Of a DNA stretch of 64,000 nt, positions 50,530 to 59,373 are shown one piece after another. The position numbers and the translations under genes are program-made. The notes under the pieces were generated by a model that saw nothing but the letters and a program-made list of their open reading frames with translations, made no database searches and was not told where the DNA came from. Source of the DNA: CAWCVR01 sp963799105. GTDB lineage: Bacteria; Acidobacteriota; Terriglobia; Bryobacterales; Bryobacteraceae. Positions within the stretch are counted from its first letter, which is position 1. Every line of letters starts with the position of its first letter. The stretch spans positions 1-64,000 of the forward strand of contig CAWCVR010000008.1 in NCBI GenBank assembly GCA_963799105.1, written 5' to 3'.

Positions 50530-50556
50530 TTGACAGGGGTACGTGTGCGTTATAGC
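50530..50556 (+). promoter_or_regulatory. putative nrdJ promoter
   Basis: TTGACA at 50530-50535 is followed after 15 bp by TATAGC at 50551-50556. The spacer is short but the -35 is perfect. It lies just upstream of the two NrdR-like boxes. Confidence 0.45.
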
Positions 50557-50578
50557 ACCTGCTATCCGTAACCTCAAG

Positions 50579-50594
50579 ACACATCATATAGATA
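50579..50594. promoter_or_regulatory. NrdR-box-like site 1
   Basis: ACACATCATATAGATA agrees with the NrdR consensus acaCwAtATaTwGtgt at about 11 of 16 positions. It starts 30 bp before site 2, close to the three-turn spacing of paired NrdR boxes. Confidence 0.55.
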
Positions 50595-50608
50595 AAAATC
50601 TTGACCTC

Positions 50609-50624
50609 ACACTACATATTGGGC
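50609..50624. promoter_or_regulatory. NrdR-box-like site 2
   Basis: ACACTACATATTGGGC agrees with the NrdR consensus at about 13 of 16 positions and lies 50 bp before the nrdJ start. NrdR would repress nrdJ when dNTP/ATP is high. Confidence 0.65.
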
Positions 50625-50674
50625 CAAGATTACGAAGGCGTTTCTTCAAGCAGGAACCCCCGGAGGAATCAGGA

Positions 50675-53494
50675 ATGGCACAACCCACAGTCGGCCTGGG
50701 TGCGAAAATGGAAGCAGTGGACCCCGAAACGACGACCGAGAACAGACCGGGAGTCGCTTTCCCGCGTTATTTTACCGCCCGGCTGGAACCGGGCAAGACA
50801 CCCTACGACGACGTGCAGTGGGAGACCCGCACGGCCTTGATCGCAAACGACAAGGGCAGCGTGATCTTCGAGCAGCGCGACGTGGAAGTCCCGGTGGACT
50901 GGTCGCAGACGGCCACCAACATCGTGGCCAGCAAGTATTTCCACGGCAAACTCGGATCGCCGGAGCGGGAAGCCAGCGTAGCCCAACTGGTGGAGCGGGT
51001 GGTGGATACCATCGCCGGATGGGGCAGGAAGGACGGGTACTTCCAGTCGGAGGAAGACGGGGAAGCATTCCGCAACGACCTGACGCACCTTATGCTGACG
51101 CAGAAGGCGTGCTTTAATTCACCGGTGTGGTTCAACGTGGGCGTGAAGGAAGGGCGCGGCTACGGCTGGATTTACGATCACCAGAAGGACCGCATCGCCA
51201 AGCTGGAAAAAGGCGTGACGCGGCCGCAGTGCTCGGCGTGCTTCATCGTCTCGGTGCGCGATTCGCTGGAGTCGATTCTGGACCTGGCGAAGACCGAAGG
51301 CATGCTGTTCAAGTGGGGCTCGGGGACGGGGTCGAACCTGTCGCCGCTACGCGAGGAGGACGCCATCCTGTCGGGCGGCGGGCGCGCTTCCGGTCCGCTG
51401 TCGTTCATGAAGGGATTCGATGCGTTTGCGGGCGTGATCAAGTCGGGCGGAAAGACGCGGCGCGCGGCCAAAATGGTGATCCTGAACACGGACCATCCGG
51501 ACATCGAGGCGTTCATCTGGTGCAAGGCCAAGGAAGAGAAGAAGGCCTACACGCTGGTGGAGGCGGGCTACGACGCATCGCTGGACGGCGAAGCCTACAG
51601 CTCGATCTTCTTCCAGAACGCCAACAACAGCGTGCGCGCGACGGACGATTTCATGGAGGCGGCTGCCTCGGGCGGCGACTGGTGGACTAAATCCGTGGCC
51701 ACGGGCCAGCCGGTGAAGCGGTACAAGGCGCGGCATTTGCTGCGGCAGCTCGCCGAAGCCACGCACCAGTGCGGCAACCCGGGCATGCAGTTCGACACCA
51801 CCGTGAACCGCTGGCACCCATGTAAGAACACGGCGCGCATCAACGCGTCGAACCCCTGCTCGGAGTACATGTTCCTGGACGATTCGGCGTGCAACCTTTC
51901 GTCGTTGAACCTGATGAAGTTCGTGGGGCCGGACGGGCACTTCGATGTGGAAGCCTTCCGGCACGCGGTGGACACCATGATTCTGGCGCAGGAAATCATC
52001 GTGGACAATGCCAGCTATCCGACCGAGAAAATCGGGGCGAACTCGCACAACTTCCGGCCGCTGGGGTTGGGATTCGCCAACCTGGGCGCGCTGCTGATGT
52101 CGATGGGCATTCCCTACGACAGCGACCAGGGGCGGGATTTCGCGGGGGCGATCACGGCGGTGATGTGCGGCCAGGCGTACCTGACGAGTTCGCGCGTTGC
52201 CGCGGCGACGGGGCCGTTCGCGGGCTACGCGGGGAACGAGTCTCCGTTCCTGGAAGTGATGCACATGCACCGCGACGCGGTGAGCCGGATCAACCGGAAC
52301 AACATTCCGGCGGCGCTCTACCAGGGGGCGCAGCACTGCTGGGACAACGCCTGCGAGAGCGGCCGGCGCCATGGGTACCGCAATGCGCAGGTGACGGTGA
52401 TCGCGCCCACCGGGACCATCGGCTTCATGATGGACTGCGACACCACCGGCATCGAGCCCGACCTGGCGCTCATCAAGTACAAGAAGCTGGTGGGCGGCGG
52501 AGTGATCAAGATCGTCAACAACACCGTGCCCGCGGCGTTGATCAAGCTGGGGTATACGCCCGACCAGGTGGAGCGGATCGTGACCCACATCGATTCCACG
52601 GGGACCATCGAGGGCGCGCCGCACCTGAAACCGGAGCACCTTCCGGTTTTCGATTGCAGTTTCCGGCCGCAGAACGGGACGCGGTCGATTCGTTACATGG
52701 GCCACGTGCGAATGATGGCGGCGGTGCAGCCGTTCATTTCGGGCGCGATTTCGAAGACCATCAACATGCCCGAAGAGTCCACGGTGGAAGACGTGATGAC
52801 GGCGTACACCGAAAGCTGGAAGCTGGGGCTGAAGGCCGTGGCCATCTACCGCGACAATTCCAAGCGGGTGCAGCCGTTGAGTTCGGGGTCGGGGAAGGGC
52901 GAGAAGAAGGCTGCGGCGACGGCGGCCACGGCGCCCCCGGTGGAGAAGGTGGTGTACCGGCCGGTGCGGCGCAAGCTGCCGGATGAGCGGCGCTCGATCA
53001 CGCACAAGTTCTCGATCGCCGGCCACGAAGGGTATATCACGGTTGGCATGTACGACGATGGATCTCCGGGCGAGATCTTTATCACCATGGCCAAGGAGGG
53101 CTCGACCATCAGCGGGCTGATGGACGCATTCGCCACGGCGGTGAGCTTCAACCTGCAGTACGGCGTGCCGCTCAAGTTCCTGGTGGACAAGTTCGCGCAC
53201 GTGCGGTTCGAGCCCAGCGGCTGGACGGGCAACCAGCAGATTCCCTACGCCAAGTCCATCACGGATTACATTTTCCGCTGGCTGGGCGCGAAGTTTCTGG
53301 GCCCGGAATACCTGGTGACGGAAGCCGGAGAGAGCACCAACCTGCGGCCGACGGAAGCCGATCCGCAACAGCAGTTGCCGTTTTCGCCGGTGGTGGCGGA
53401 CGCTCCGCTGTGCGCCGAGTGCGGGTCCATCATGACGCGCAATGGAAGCTGCTACAAGTGCGGCAATTGCGGGGGCACCAGCGGCTGCAGTTAA
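50675..53494 (+). CDS. nrdJ: vitamin B12-dependent ribonucleotide reductase (class II)
   Basis: A 939-aa enzyme that reduces ribonucleotides to deoxyribonucleotides using adenosylcobalamin, so it works with or without oxygen. The start at 50675 follows GGAGGA. Barrel signatures include CFNSPVWFNVG, CSACFIVSVRDS, KWGSGTGSNLSPLR, RINASNPCSEYMFLDDSACNLSSLNLM and VIAPTGTIGFMMDCDTTGIEPD. After the barrel comes the TSCPD-type domain (HKFSIAGHEGYITVGMYDDGSPGEIFI) and a C-terminal CxxC cluster (CAECGSIMTRNGSCYKCGNCGGTSGC) for reductant exchange. No cobalamin riboswitch is recognised upstream; two NrdR-like boxes are. Confidence 0.97.
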   Translation: MAQPTVGLGAKMEAVDPETTTENRPGVAFPRYFTARLEPGKTPYDDVQWETRTALIANDKGSVIFEQRDVEVPVDWSQTATNIVASKYFHGKLGSPEREASVAQLVERVVDTIAGWGRKDGYFQSEEDGEAFRNDLTHLMLTQKACFNSPVWFNVGVKEGRGYGWIYDHQKDRIAKLEKGVTRPQCSACFIVSVRDSLESILDLAKTEGMLFKWGSGTGSNLSPLREEDAILSGGGRASGPLSFMKGFDAFAGVIKSGGKTRRAAKMVILNTDHPDIEAFIWCKAKEEKKAYTLVEAGYDASLDGEAYSSIFFQNANNSVRATDDFMEAAASGGDWWTKSVATGQPVKRYKARHLLRQLAEATHQCGNPGMQFDTTVNRWHPCKNTARINASNPCSEYMFLDDSACNLSSLNLMKFVGPDGHFDVEAFRHAVDTMILAQEIIVDNASYPTEKIGANSHNFRPLGLGFANLGALLMSMGIPYDSDQGRDFAGAITAVMCGQAYLTSSRVAAATGPFAGYAGNESPFLEVMHMHRDAVSRINRNNIPAALYQGAQHCWDNACESGRRHGYRNAQVTVIAPTGTIGFMMDCDTTGIEPDLALIKYKKLVGGGVIKIVNNTVPAALIKLGYTPDQVERIVTHIDSTGTIEGAPHLKPEHLPVFDCSFRPQNGTRSIRYMGHVRMMAAVQPFISGAISKTINMPEESTVEDVMTAYTESWKLGLKAVAIYRDNSKRVQPLSSGSGKGEKKAAATAATAPPVEKVVYRPVRRKLPDERRSITHKFSIAGHEGYITVGMYDDGSPGEIFITMAKEGSTISGLMDAFATAVSFNLQYGVPLKFLVDKFAHVRFEPSGWTGNQQIPYAKSITDYIFRWLGAKFLGPEYLVTEAGESTNLRPTEADPQQQLPFSPVVADAPLCAECGSIMTRNGSCYKCGNCGGTSGCS

Positions 53495-53550
53495 GCGCGT
53501 TGATTTAACTGGGTTGAACCTGGTCTTTGAATTGCACGTAGTCACCCTTT

Positions 53551-55935
53551 ATGTCACCGGCAGAATGGATCCTCGACCTGCGGCTGGCTCTTCGTCTGCT
53601 CGCGAAGAACCCTGGCGCCGCAGCGTTGGCCGTGCTTTCGATTGCTCTGGGGATCGGCTTGACCACCGGTTTGTTCGCCGTGGGCGATGCAGCCCTGTTG
53701 CGGCCCCTGCCGGTGGAGAAACCGCGGGAGTTGTGGTCGGCGAATTCGCGCGGCGACGACGGCAACTGGATCAATTACGGCTGGCCGGATTACCTGGATA
53801 TGGCCAAGGCGCTCGAAGGCCGGGCGCAGCTTGCGGCCACGCAGCGCCGCGGCGTCCTGGTGGGCGAGGGAGAAGACAGCCAGTTCGTGATTATCCAACC
53901 CGCGTCGCCGAATTATTTCCAAGTGGTGGGAGTGCGGGCCGCGCTGGGCCGCGCGTCGCTGGGTGAGGCCGAAGGAAGGCCGGAGACCGTGTTGGGTTAC
54001 CGGCTGTGGCAAACGCGTTTCTCGAGCGACCCGCACATCGTCGGCAAGACCGTCATGCTCTCCCACAAGCCATTCCTGGTGGCGGGCGTGATGCCGGAGG
54101 TCTTCACCGGTCTTCAGCGGGGTATTCTGGTCGGCGTCTGGGTAAGCACGGATGCCTGGTTCCACACGCTAGGCGCCAGGGACGAAGAACAATCGCGCCA
54201 TGGCGATTTCGAAATCGCCGCTCGATTCCGCGCTCCGCTGACCGCATCGCGAGCCGCGGCGCAGCTCGACGCCGCCATCCGTGGTTCGGGCAAGCACAAG
54301 CCCGCTCCCCGCGGCGCTGCGGGAACGGCGCTCGAGTGTTTCGTGCGCTGGAAGAACGATCTGATATTCGGCGGCGGGATGGCAGCCGTGTTCGGGTTGG
54401 TGCTGTTCGTGGCTTGCGCCAACGTAGCCCAGTTGCGGCTGGCGCAGGCCGAAGCGCGCCGCAAGGAATTGGGCGTGCGAATCGCGCTGGGCGGCGGCGG
54501 CTGGCGAGTGGCGCGCCAACTGCTGGTCGAAACCGTTCCGATCGGCCTGGCGGGCGCCGGGTTGGGTCTGCTGATGGCCCGGGTAGTGATCGAGAAGGTC
54601 ACCCAGTTCGCTCACGCGATGAGTCCCTTCATCGATTTGGGCATCCGGCTGGATTACCGCGTGCTCGCATTTTCGGCCGGCGCGCTCCTGTTTGCCCTCC
54701 TGGTCGCCGGCCTTTGGCCCGCGCTTCACGCGGTGCGGCTCAACATTTCCGACGTATTGAAGCAGACTCAGGGCGTGACCACGCGGCGGCGCGGCTGGCA
54801 GCGGAAGGCGCTCGTCATATCGCAGATGGCGGTGAGCGTGGCGCTGTTCGGCGTCGCGGTGCTGTTCCTGACCAGCTTTCAACACGCCACCGAGATCCGG
54901 CCCGGCCTGGACCCGCACAAGAAGGTGCTGGCGTTATCGGTGGCCCCAGCGCTCCACATCCCGCCCGCTGCCTGGTGCGACCAGGCGATCGAGCGGCTGG
55001 CCGCGCTCCCCGGCGCGCGCGGGGCCACCTACGCGCGGCGGCTTCCGCTGAGCGGTTCCGGCGGCGGCTTCACGGCGCGGGTCGAGATCCCGGGGATGGC
55101 GCCCATGGGCGTGCATCTCAACAATGTCGGTGGCAGCTACTTTCGCCTGATGGGCACGCGCGTGGTGGCCGGGAGAAGCATCGATGGCCGCGACGGCGCG
55201 GGTGCGCCGCTGGTGGTGGTCGTGTCGCAGGCGTTTGCCCGCAAGGTGTTCGGCCCGAGCGACCCGCTCGGCAACTGGGTTCGGATCGATGGCAAACCGC
55301 GCCAGGTTGTCGGCGTAGCCGAGGATGGCCCTTCGAATGACTTGCACGAACCGCCCGAGCCGTTTCTCTTTCTTCCATACGCCCAGGCGGCGGCGGGCGA
55401 TATCACTCTGCTGGTGGAAACCGCGGGCGAGCCGGCCGCGCTCGACCGCGCTGCGCGCGCCGCGATCCATGGTTTCGACCCCGGGGCGTGGGTCTACTCT
55501 TCGACTACGCTGCGGAAGACCCTGGACACCGCCCTTTCACCCGACCGTTTTGCCGCCGCCGCCATCAGTGCGCTGGGCGTCAGCGTGGTTTTGCTGACCG
55601 CGGCCGGGCTGTTCGGCGTTCTGCTCTATGGCGTGAACCGGCGGACGCGCGAATTCGGCCTGCGCGTAGCTCTGGGAGCACGACCGCGCCAGATCGAGCG
55701 CCTGGTCCTGGGCGAATCGCTGCGCCTGGCTGCGATTGGAGTGCCCATCGGACTCGCCGGGTTGGCGGCCGCGGCCCGGCTGGCGAGTTCCGCGCTGCTG
55801 GGCGTTACGCCGCTCGATCCGCTCTCCTACGTGCTCAGCGCCACCGGCGTGGTGGGGCTGGCGCTGGCCGCCGCATGGCTCCCGGCGCGACGCGCCACCC
55901 AGGTGGATCCCATGGAAGCGCTGCGTTCGGAGTAA
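53551..55935 (+). CDS. ADOP-type ABC transporter permease (MacB/FtsX-like, duplicated)
   Basis: A 794-aa protein of the acidobacterial duplicated orphan permease group. It has a first membrane helix (GAAALAVLSIALGIGLTTGLFAVGDAALLRPLP), a MacB periplasmic domain, an FtsX block (GMAAVFGLVLFVACANVAQLRLAQAEARRKELGVRIALGGGGWRVARQLL), then a second periplasmic domain and a second FtsX block (GLFGVLLYGVNRRTREFGLRVALGARPRQIERLVL). It ends LPARRATQVDPMEALRSE. No ATPase gene is adjacent, as is usual for this group. The substrate is unknown. Confidence 0.93.
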   Translation: MSPAEWILDLRLALRLLAKNPGAAALAVLSIALGIGLTTGLFAVGDAALLRPLPVEKPRELWSANSRGDDGNWINYGWPDYLDMAKALEGRAQLAATQRRGVLVGEGEDSQFVIIQPASPNYFQVVGVRAALGRASLGEAEGRPETVLGYRLWQTRFSSDPHIVGKTVMLSHKPFLVAGVMPEVFTGLQRGILVGVWVSTDAWFHTLGARDEEQSRHGDFEIAARFRAPLTASRAAAQLDAAIRGSGKHKPAPRGAAGTALECFVRWKNDLIFGGGMAAVFGLVLFVACANVAQLRLAQAEARRKELGVRIALGGGGWRVARQLLVETVPIGLAGAGLGLLMARVVIEKVTQFAHAMSPFIDLGIRLDYRVLAFSAGALLFALLVAGLWPALHAVRLNISDVLKQTQGVTTRRRGWQRKALVISQMAVSVALFGVAVLFLTSFQHATEIRPGLDPHKKVLALSVAPALHIPPAAWCDQAIERLAALPGARGATYARRLPLSGSGGGFTARVEIPGMAPMGVHLNNVGGSYFRLMGTRVVAGRSIDGRDGAGAPLVVVVSQAFARKVFGPSDPLGNWVRIDGKPRQVVGVAEDGPSNDLHEPPEPFLFLPYAQAAAGDITLLVETAGEPAALDRAARAAIHGFDPGAWVYSSTTLRKTLDTALSPDRFAAAAISALGVSVVLLTAAGLFGVLLYGVNRRTREFGLRVALGARPRQIERLVLGESLRLAAIGVPIGLAGLAAAARLASSALLGVTPLDPLSYVLSATGVVGLALAAAWLPARRATQVDPMEALRSE

Positions 55936-55962
55936 GATCCGCGAGCGCCGGCCCCATCCCTC

Positions 55963-56406
55963 TTACGGCGTAGTGGGAGGACTCACCAACGTCGCTTGCC
56001 GCGCCACCATCTGCCAGCCACCCGGCCCTTTGAGCCAGACGTGCAGGACGTTCAGATGATTGGTCGTGGACTTGCCGTCGGTGCTGTTCCGCATATCGAC
56101 GTTGGCCCTGATCAGCGCGGTCGTGCCATAGACGCGAACCGTGACTTCGCTGAAGTCGATCGCCTCGATGGTCGTCTTTCCTGTGGTGGTGGCCTGCACC
56201 ACATCAGCCTTGGTTTGGCACCGCGCGTTGGAGTGGCTGTAGGTAAGATCGTCGTGCAGGAGCCTCTGCAGCGCGGCAGCATCCTTCTTCATCATCGCCT
56301 GTCTCCAGGCGTCCGATGCCGCCAGCACTTCCTTGGTGGCGTTGGGATCGGGCTGCGCCGCGGCAAGGGTCAAGCCCGACAAGAGAACGAGAATCCATTT
56401 GGTCAT
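55963..56406 (-). CDS. exported DUF4440/SnoaL-like (NTF2 fold) protein
   Basis: A 147-aa secreted protein. Signal peptide MTKWILVLLSGLTLAAAQ precedes a SnoaL-like domain: KEVLAASDAWRQAMMKKDAAALQRLLHDDLTYSHSNARCQTKADVVQAT, then VRVYGTTALIRANVDM, and LNVLHVWLKGPGGWQMVARQAT. The family binds small hydrophobic ligands or is catalytically undefined. It converges with the ADOP gene and is separated from the FtsX pair by a palindromic element. Confidence 0.85.
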   Translation of the reverse strand: MTKWILVLLSGLTLAAAQPDPNATKEVLAASDAWRQAMMKKDAAALQRLLHDDLTYSHSNARCQTKADVVQATTTGKTTIEAIDFSEVTVRVYGTTALIRANVDMRNSTDGKSTTNHLNVLHVWLKGPGGWQMVARQATLVSPPTTP

Positions 56407-56457
56407 AACTACCTAGCTTAGAACAAGCCGGGCGCGACCGGGAATCCAGACCTTCGA

Positions 56458-56686
56458 CCGGTCGGAGGGTGTGCGATATGGAAGTGAAGCCCCCCGGGGG
56501 AACCACACGGAACCGCGAGCGTCAGCGAGCGGCCCGGGCGGCAGGCAGCAGGCGCGTGTGGGAGGCCGCGGGCGCAGGGCAGAGTCGTCCCCCGGTTCGG
56601 GCCGCTCGCTGACGCTCACGGTTCCGTGTGGGATGGAGAGCTGTTGCCGGGATCTCGTCACTTCTATGTCGCACACCCCCGGCCGG
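56458..56686. mobile_element. nested palindromic element, MITE-like
   Basis: Outer arms of about 21 bp (56458-56479 and 56666-56686, sharing GGGTGTGCGA and CCGG ends) enclose inner arms of 33 bp (56504-56536 and 56598-56630) that match at 32 of 33 positions. No reading frame is convincing. The inner arm recurs at 26761-26789. It fits a non-autonomous miniature element or a large interspersed palindrome. Confidence 0.7.
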
Positions 56687-56687
56687 A

Positions 56688-57950
56688 TTACTCATAGCGC
56701 AACGCCTCGATGGGGTCGAGACGGGCCGCCTTCAGCGCCGGCCAGAGGCCGAAGAACAGACCGACACTGGTGGCGACACTGAACCCGGCAATCACGCTCC
56801 ACAGCGGCACGGTGGAAGGCAGGCTGGGGACGAAGGTGCGAATGCCCACGCTCAACAGCCAGCCAATCAGGATGCCGATCAGGCCCCCGGATGCGGTCAG
56901 GGTCATGGCTTCCAGCAGAAACTGCCACGTGATATCGCTACGCCGCGCGCCGATGGCCTTGCGGACGCCGATTTCACGGGTCCGTTCGGTGACCGAGACC
57001 AGCATGATATTCATCACCCCGATGCCGCCCACCAGCAAGCCGATTGACGAGACCACCACCATGACCAGGCCCACCGTGTCAATGATCTGCCGGAACTGGC
57101 CGATGACCGACTCGGCGCTGGAGATGCCGAAGTTGTCGGGGTCCGAGGGCTTCACGTGGCGGCGGCGGCGAAGCAGTTCGCTCACCTCGTCGCGGGCCTG
57201 ATCCATCCGGCCCGGTTCCACCAGCACGCAGATGAAGTTGTCCTTGGCCTCGGGGTATAACTTCTGGAACGAGTGATAGGGCATGAGAACGGCCTTGTCG
57301 TTCTGATCGTCGCCCAGGAACGACTTGAACTTGCCGAGGGTGCCGATGATCTCCAGGCTGTGCCCGTCAACCAGAATGGTCTTGCCCAGAGGATCTTCGT
57401 GCGCGAAGAACCGCTCCTCGACGCCGTGGCCGATGACGGCAACGTCGCGGCGGTGGACGTCCTCCGCCTCGGTGAAGAAGCGGCCCTGGCTGAGCGTGGC
57501 GTTGATGAGCCGTAAGTGGTCCGCGGTTACTCCCACGAAGAGGGCGTCGAGCATGTCCCGGCCCTTGTACCGGGCGGTGGCGGGGGGCAAGCCCATGTCG
57601 GTCATCTCGCGAAACAGCTCTACGGAAACCGTCTCGGTGGAAGGGGACTGCTCCTTTATGGCCATGGCGTCTTCGTAACTGAGCGGCTTGCGCAACCGCT
57701 CTTCGCGCGTCATGACGTGAGGAGCACCGAGTTCCAGTTTGTAAACCCACAGCGTGCGGGTGCCGAATTGCTCGGCCACATCCACCAGTTGCTTGTCCAG
57801 GCCGGCGATGATGGAAGTTACCGCAATCACCGTGGTGGTGCCGATGAGCACGCCGAGAACGGTGAGGAACGATCGGAATTTGTGCGTGCGGAGGGTGTCC
57901 AGCGCCAGCAGCAGGTTCTCGCGGATGTTCTGCACGAAGGCTCGCGGCAT
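56688..57950 (-). CDS. MacB-like ABC transporter permease
   Basis: A 420-aa permease: cytosolic start RENLLLALDTLRTHKFRSFLTVLGVLIGTTTVIAV, a MacB periplasmic domain, then three membrane helices of the FtsX domain (VVSSIGLLVGGIGVMNIMLVSVTERTREIGVRKAIGARRSDITWQFLLEA) and LWPALKAARLDPIEALRYE. The start at 57950 follows TGAGGT. It lies 7 bp after a similar permease gene. The two probably form a heterodimer with an ATPase encoded elsewhere, as none is adjacent in the window. Confidence 0.92.
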   Translation of the reverse strand: MPRAFVQNIRENLLLALDTLRTHKFRSFLTVLGVLIGTTTVIAVTSIIAGLDKQLVDVAEQFGTRTLWVYKLELGAPHVMTREERLRKPLSYEDAMAIKEQSPSTETVSVELFREMTDMGLPPATARYKGRDMLDALFVGVTADHLRLINATLSQGRFFTEAEDVHRRDVAVIGHGVEERFFAHEDPLGKTILVDGHSLEIIGTLGKFKSFLGDDQNDKAVLMPYHSFQKLYPEAKDNFICVLVEPGRMDQARDEVSELLRRRRHVKPSDPDNFGISSAESVIGQFRQIIDTVGLVMVVVSSIGLLVGGIGVMNIMLVSVTERTREIGVRKAIGARRSDITWQFLLEAMTLTASGGLIGILIGWLLSVGIRTFVPSLPSTVPLWSVIAGFSVATSVGLFFGLWPALKAARLDPIEALRYE

Positions 57951-57957
57951 AGAAACC

Positions 57958-59214
57958 TCACTTCTCCGATCGCAGCGCCTCGATGGGTTCGAGCAGAGCC
58001 GCTTTCCGGGCGGGGTAGATGCCGAAAAACAGGCCCACGGAGGTGGAAAGCGATAGGCCCACGACCACCGCGGAAACGGGAACCGCGGCGGTGAAAAAGT
58101 GATCGACAACCCGCGCGATGCCGACGGCGAACAGCACGCCCACCAGGCCGCCCATGGTCGCCATTATGCCGGACTCGAGGACGAACTGCCAGAGAATGTC
58201 GCGGCGGCGCGCTCCCAGCGATTTGCGGATGCCAATCTCGTGAGTGCGTTCGGTCACACTGGCCAGCATGATGTTCATGATGACCACTCCGCCCACCAGC
58301 ATGAAGACGGCCACCAATCCGATGGTCACCGCGAAGATCGTGCCCGTCAGGTTCTGCCAGGCGCTCATCAGCGTGTCGGCGGCGTTGATGCCGAACGTGT
58401 CGTCCTCGCGGTAGGGGACATGGCGGCGGGCGCGCATCAGGGCGCGGACTTCGTCTTCGAGCTCCCGAATGTGCGGGCCATCCGGCGACTTGACGTAAAC
58501 GAAGATCTCCGGACGGCCCATCCAGATGGTGCGAAAGGTGCTCATTGGAATGAAGGCGAAGTTGTCCTCGCTTTGCCCGAAGGCGCTGCCGACTCTTTCG
58601 GCGATGCCCACCACGCGGAAGGGAAGGCCCGAGAGTTGAACCTCCTTGCCGAGAGGATCGGTCCCTGGAAACAGCTTCTCCACCAGGTCCTGGCCGATGA
58701 CGCAAACGCGCGCGTTGTGCTGGTAGTCGGACTCGCTGATGTAGCGCCCCTGCTCGATTTTCTCGCGGCCCAGATCGACGAAGCTGGCCGTCATCCCGGC
58801 CAGGGTGACTTCGTCGATCAGGTGGCCCTTGTAGCGCGCCGGTGGGCTGGGGCTAAGCAGGGTCATGGCTCCGATATGCTGGTACCCCTGTAGGTTGTCC
58901 CTCAGAAACTCGTAATCCTCGATGCGGATCGGCTGGTTGCGCCGCCGAGCGGTGAGGTAAGTGTCGAAGCTCTGCGCCCACTGGAACTGGTGAAGCACGA
59001 AGGTATTGGTGCCCAGGTTGGCGATGTGGTCGGCGATGTAGACGTTCATCCCGTTGACGATCGACATGACCACGATCAGGGTTGTAGTGGCCACCACCAC
59101 GCCGAGCAGCGTGAGGAAGGAACGGAGCTTGTGGCTGCGCAACGCCTCCAGGGCAATCCAGAAGGACTCGCGGGCCGTCGCCCAGACCCGGAAGCCATGG
59201 TGGTCGTCCCGCAT
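57958..59214 (-). CDS. MacB-like ABC transporter permease
   Basis: A 418-aa permease paralogous to the next gene: WIALEALRSHKLRSFLTLLGVVVATTTLIVVMSIVNGMNVYIADHI, a periplasmic domain with RYKGHLIDEVTLAGMTASF, and the FtsX domain VVIMNIMLASVTERTHEIGIRKSLGARRRDILWQFVLESGI. It ends YPARKAALLEPIEALRSEK. It is the first gene of the permease pair; upstream is the divergent FecR gene. MacB-type pairs usually export peptides, antibiotics or envelope material; nothing here fixes the cargo. Confidence 0.92.
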   Translation of the reverse strand: MRDDHHGFRVWATARESFWIALEALRSHKLRSFLTLLGVVVATTTLIVVMSIVNGMNVYIADHIANLGTNTFVLHQFQWAQSFDTYLTARRRNQPIRIEDYEFLRDNLQGYQHIGAMTLLSPSPPARYKGHLIDEVTLAGMTASFVDLGREKIEQGRYISESDYQHNARVCVIGQDLVEKLFPGTDPLGKEVQLSGLPFRVVGIAERVGSAFGQSEDNFAFIPMSTFRTIWMGRPEIFVYVKSPDGPHIRELEDEVRALMRARRHVPYREDDTFGINAADTLMSAWQNLTGTIFAVTIGLVAVFMLVGGVVIMNIMLASVTERTHEIGIRKSLGARRRDILWQFVLESGIMATMGGLVGVLFAVGIARVVDHFFTAAVPVSAVVVGLSLSTSVGLFFGIYPARKAALLEPIEALRSEK

Positions 59215-59373
59215 CAACAGCAACTACGAACAGCAGGGTCCCGAGGTTCCCGAAAAAGGGGTCAGACGCCATTTTCCACCCCAACATGGCCACTCCAAAT
59301 TAGCTCCAAAGAGCCGTGGTCATGGCACCGCCTCCGCCTTAGAATCGAAGCGATAGAGATTGGAGGCATGGCG

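Noticed and set aside
50473..50674. A cobalamin riboswitch before nrdJ.
   Set aside because: The leader is too short and no B12-box-like sequence is seen; NrdR-like sites explain the region better.
51347..53545. A 732-residue minus-strand frame opposite nrdJ.
   Set aside because: nrdJ carries complete family motifs; the opposite frame has none.
59250..59280. AAAAAGGGGTCAGACGCC, like the ends of RAYT-associated repeats.
   Set aside because: Only one short partial match and no partner arm, so it cannot be called an element.
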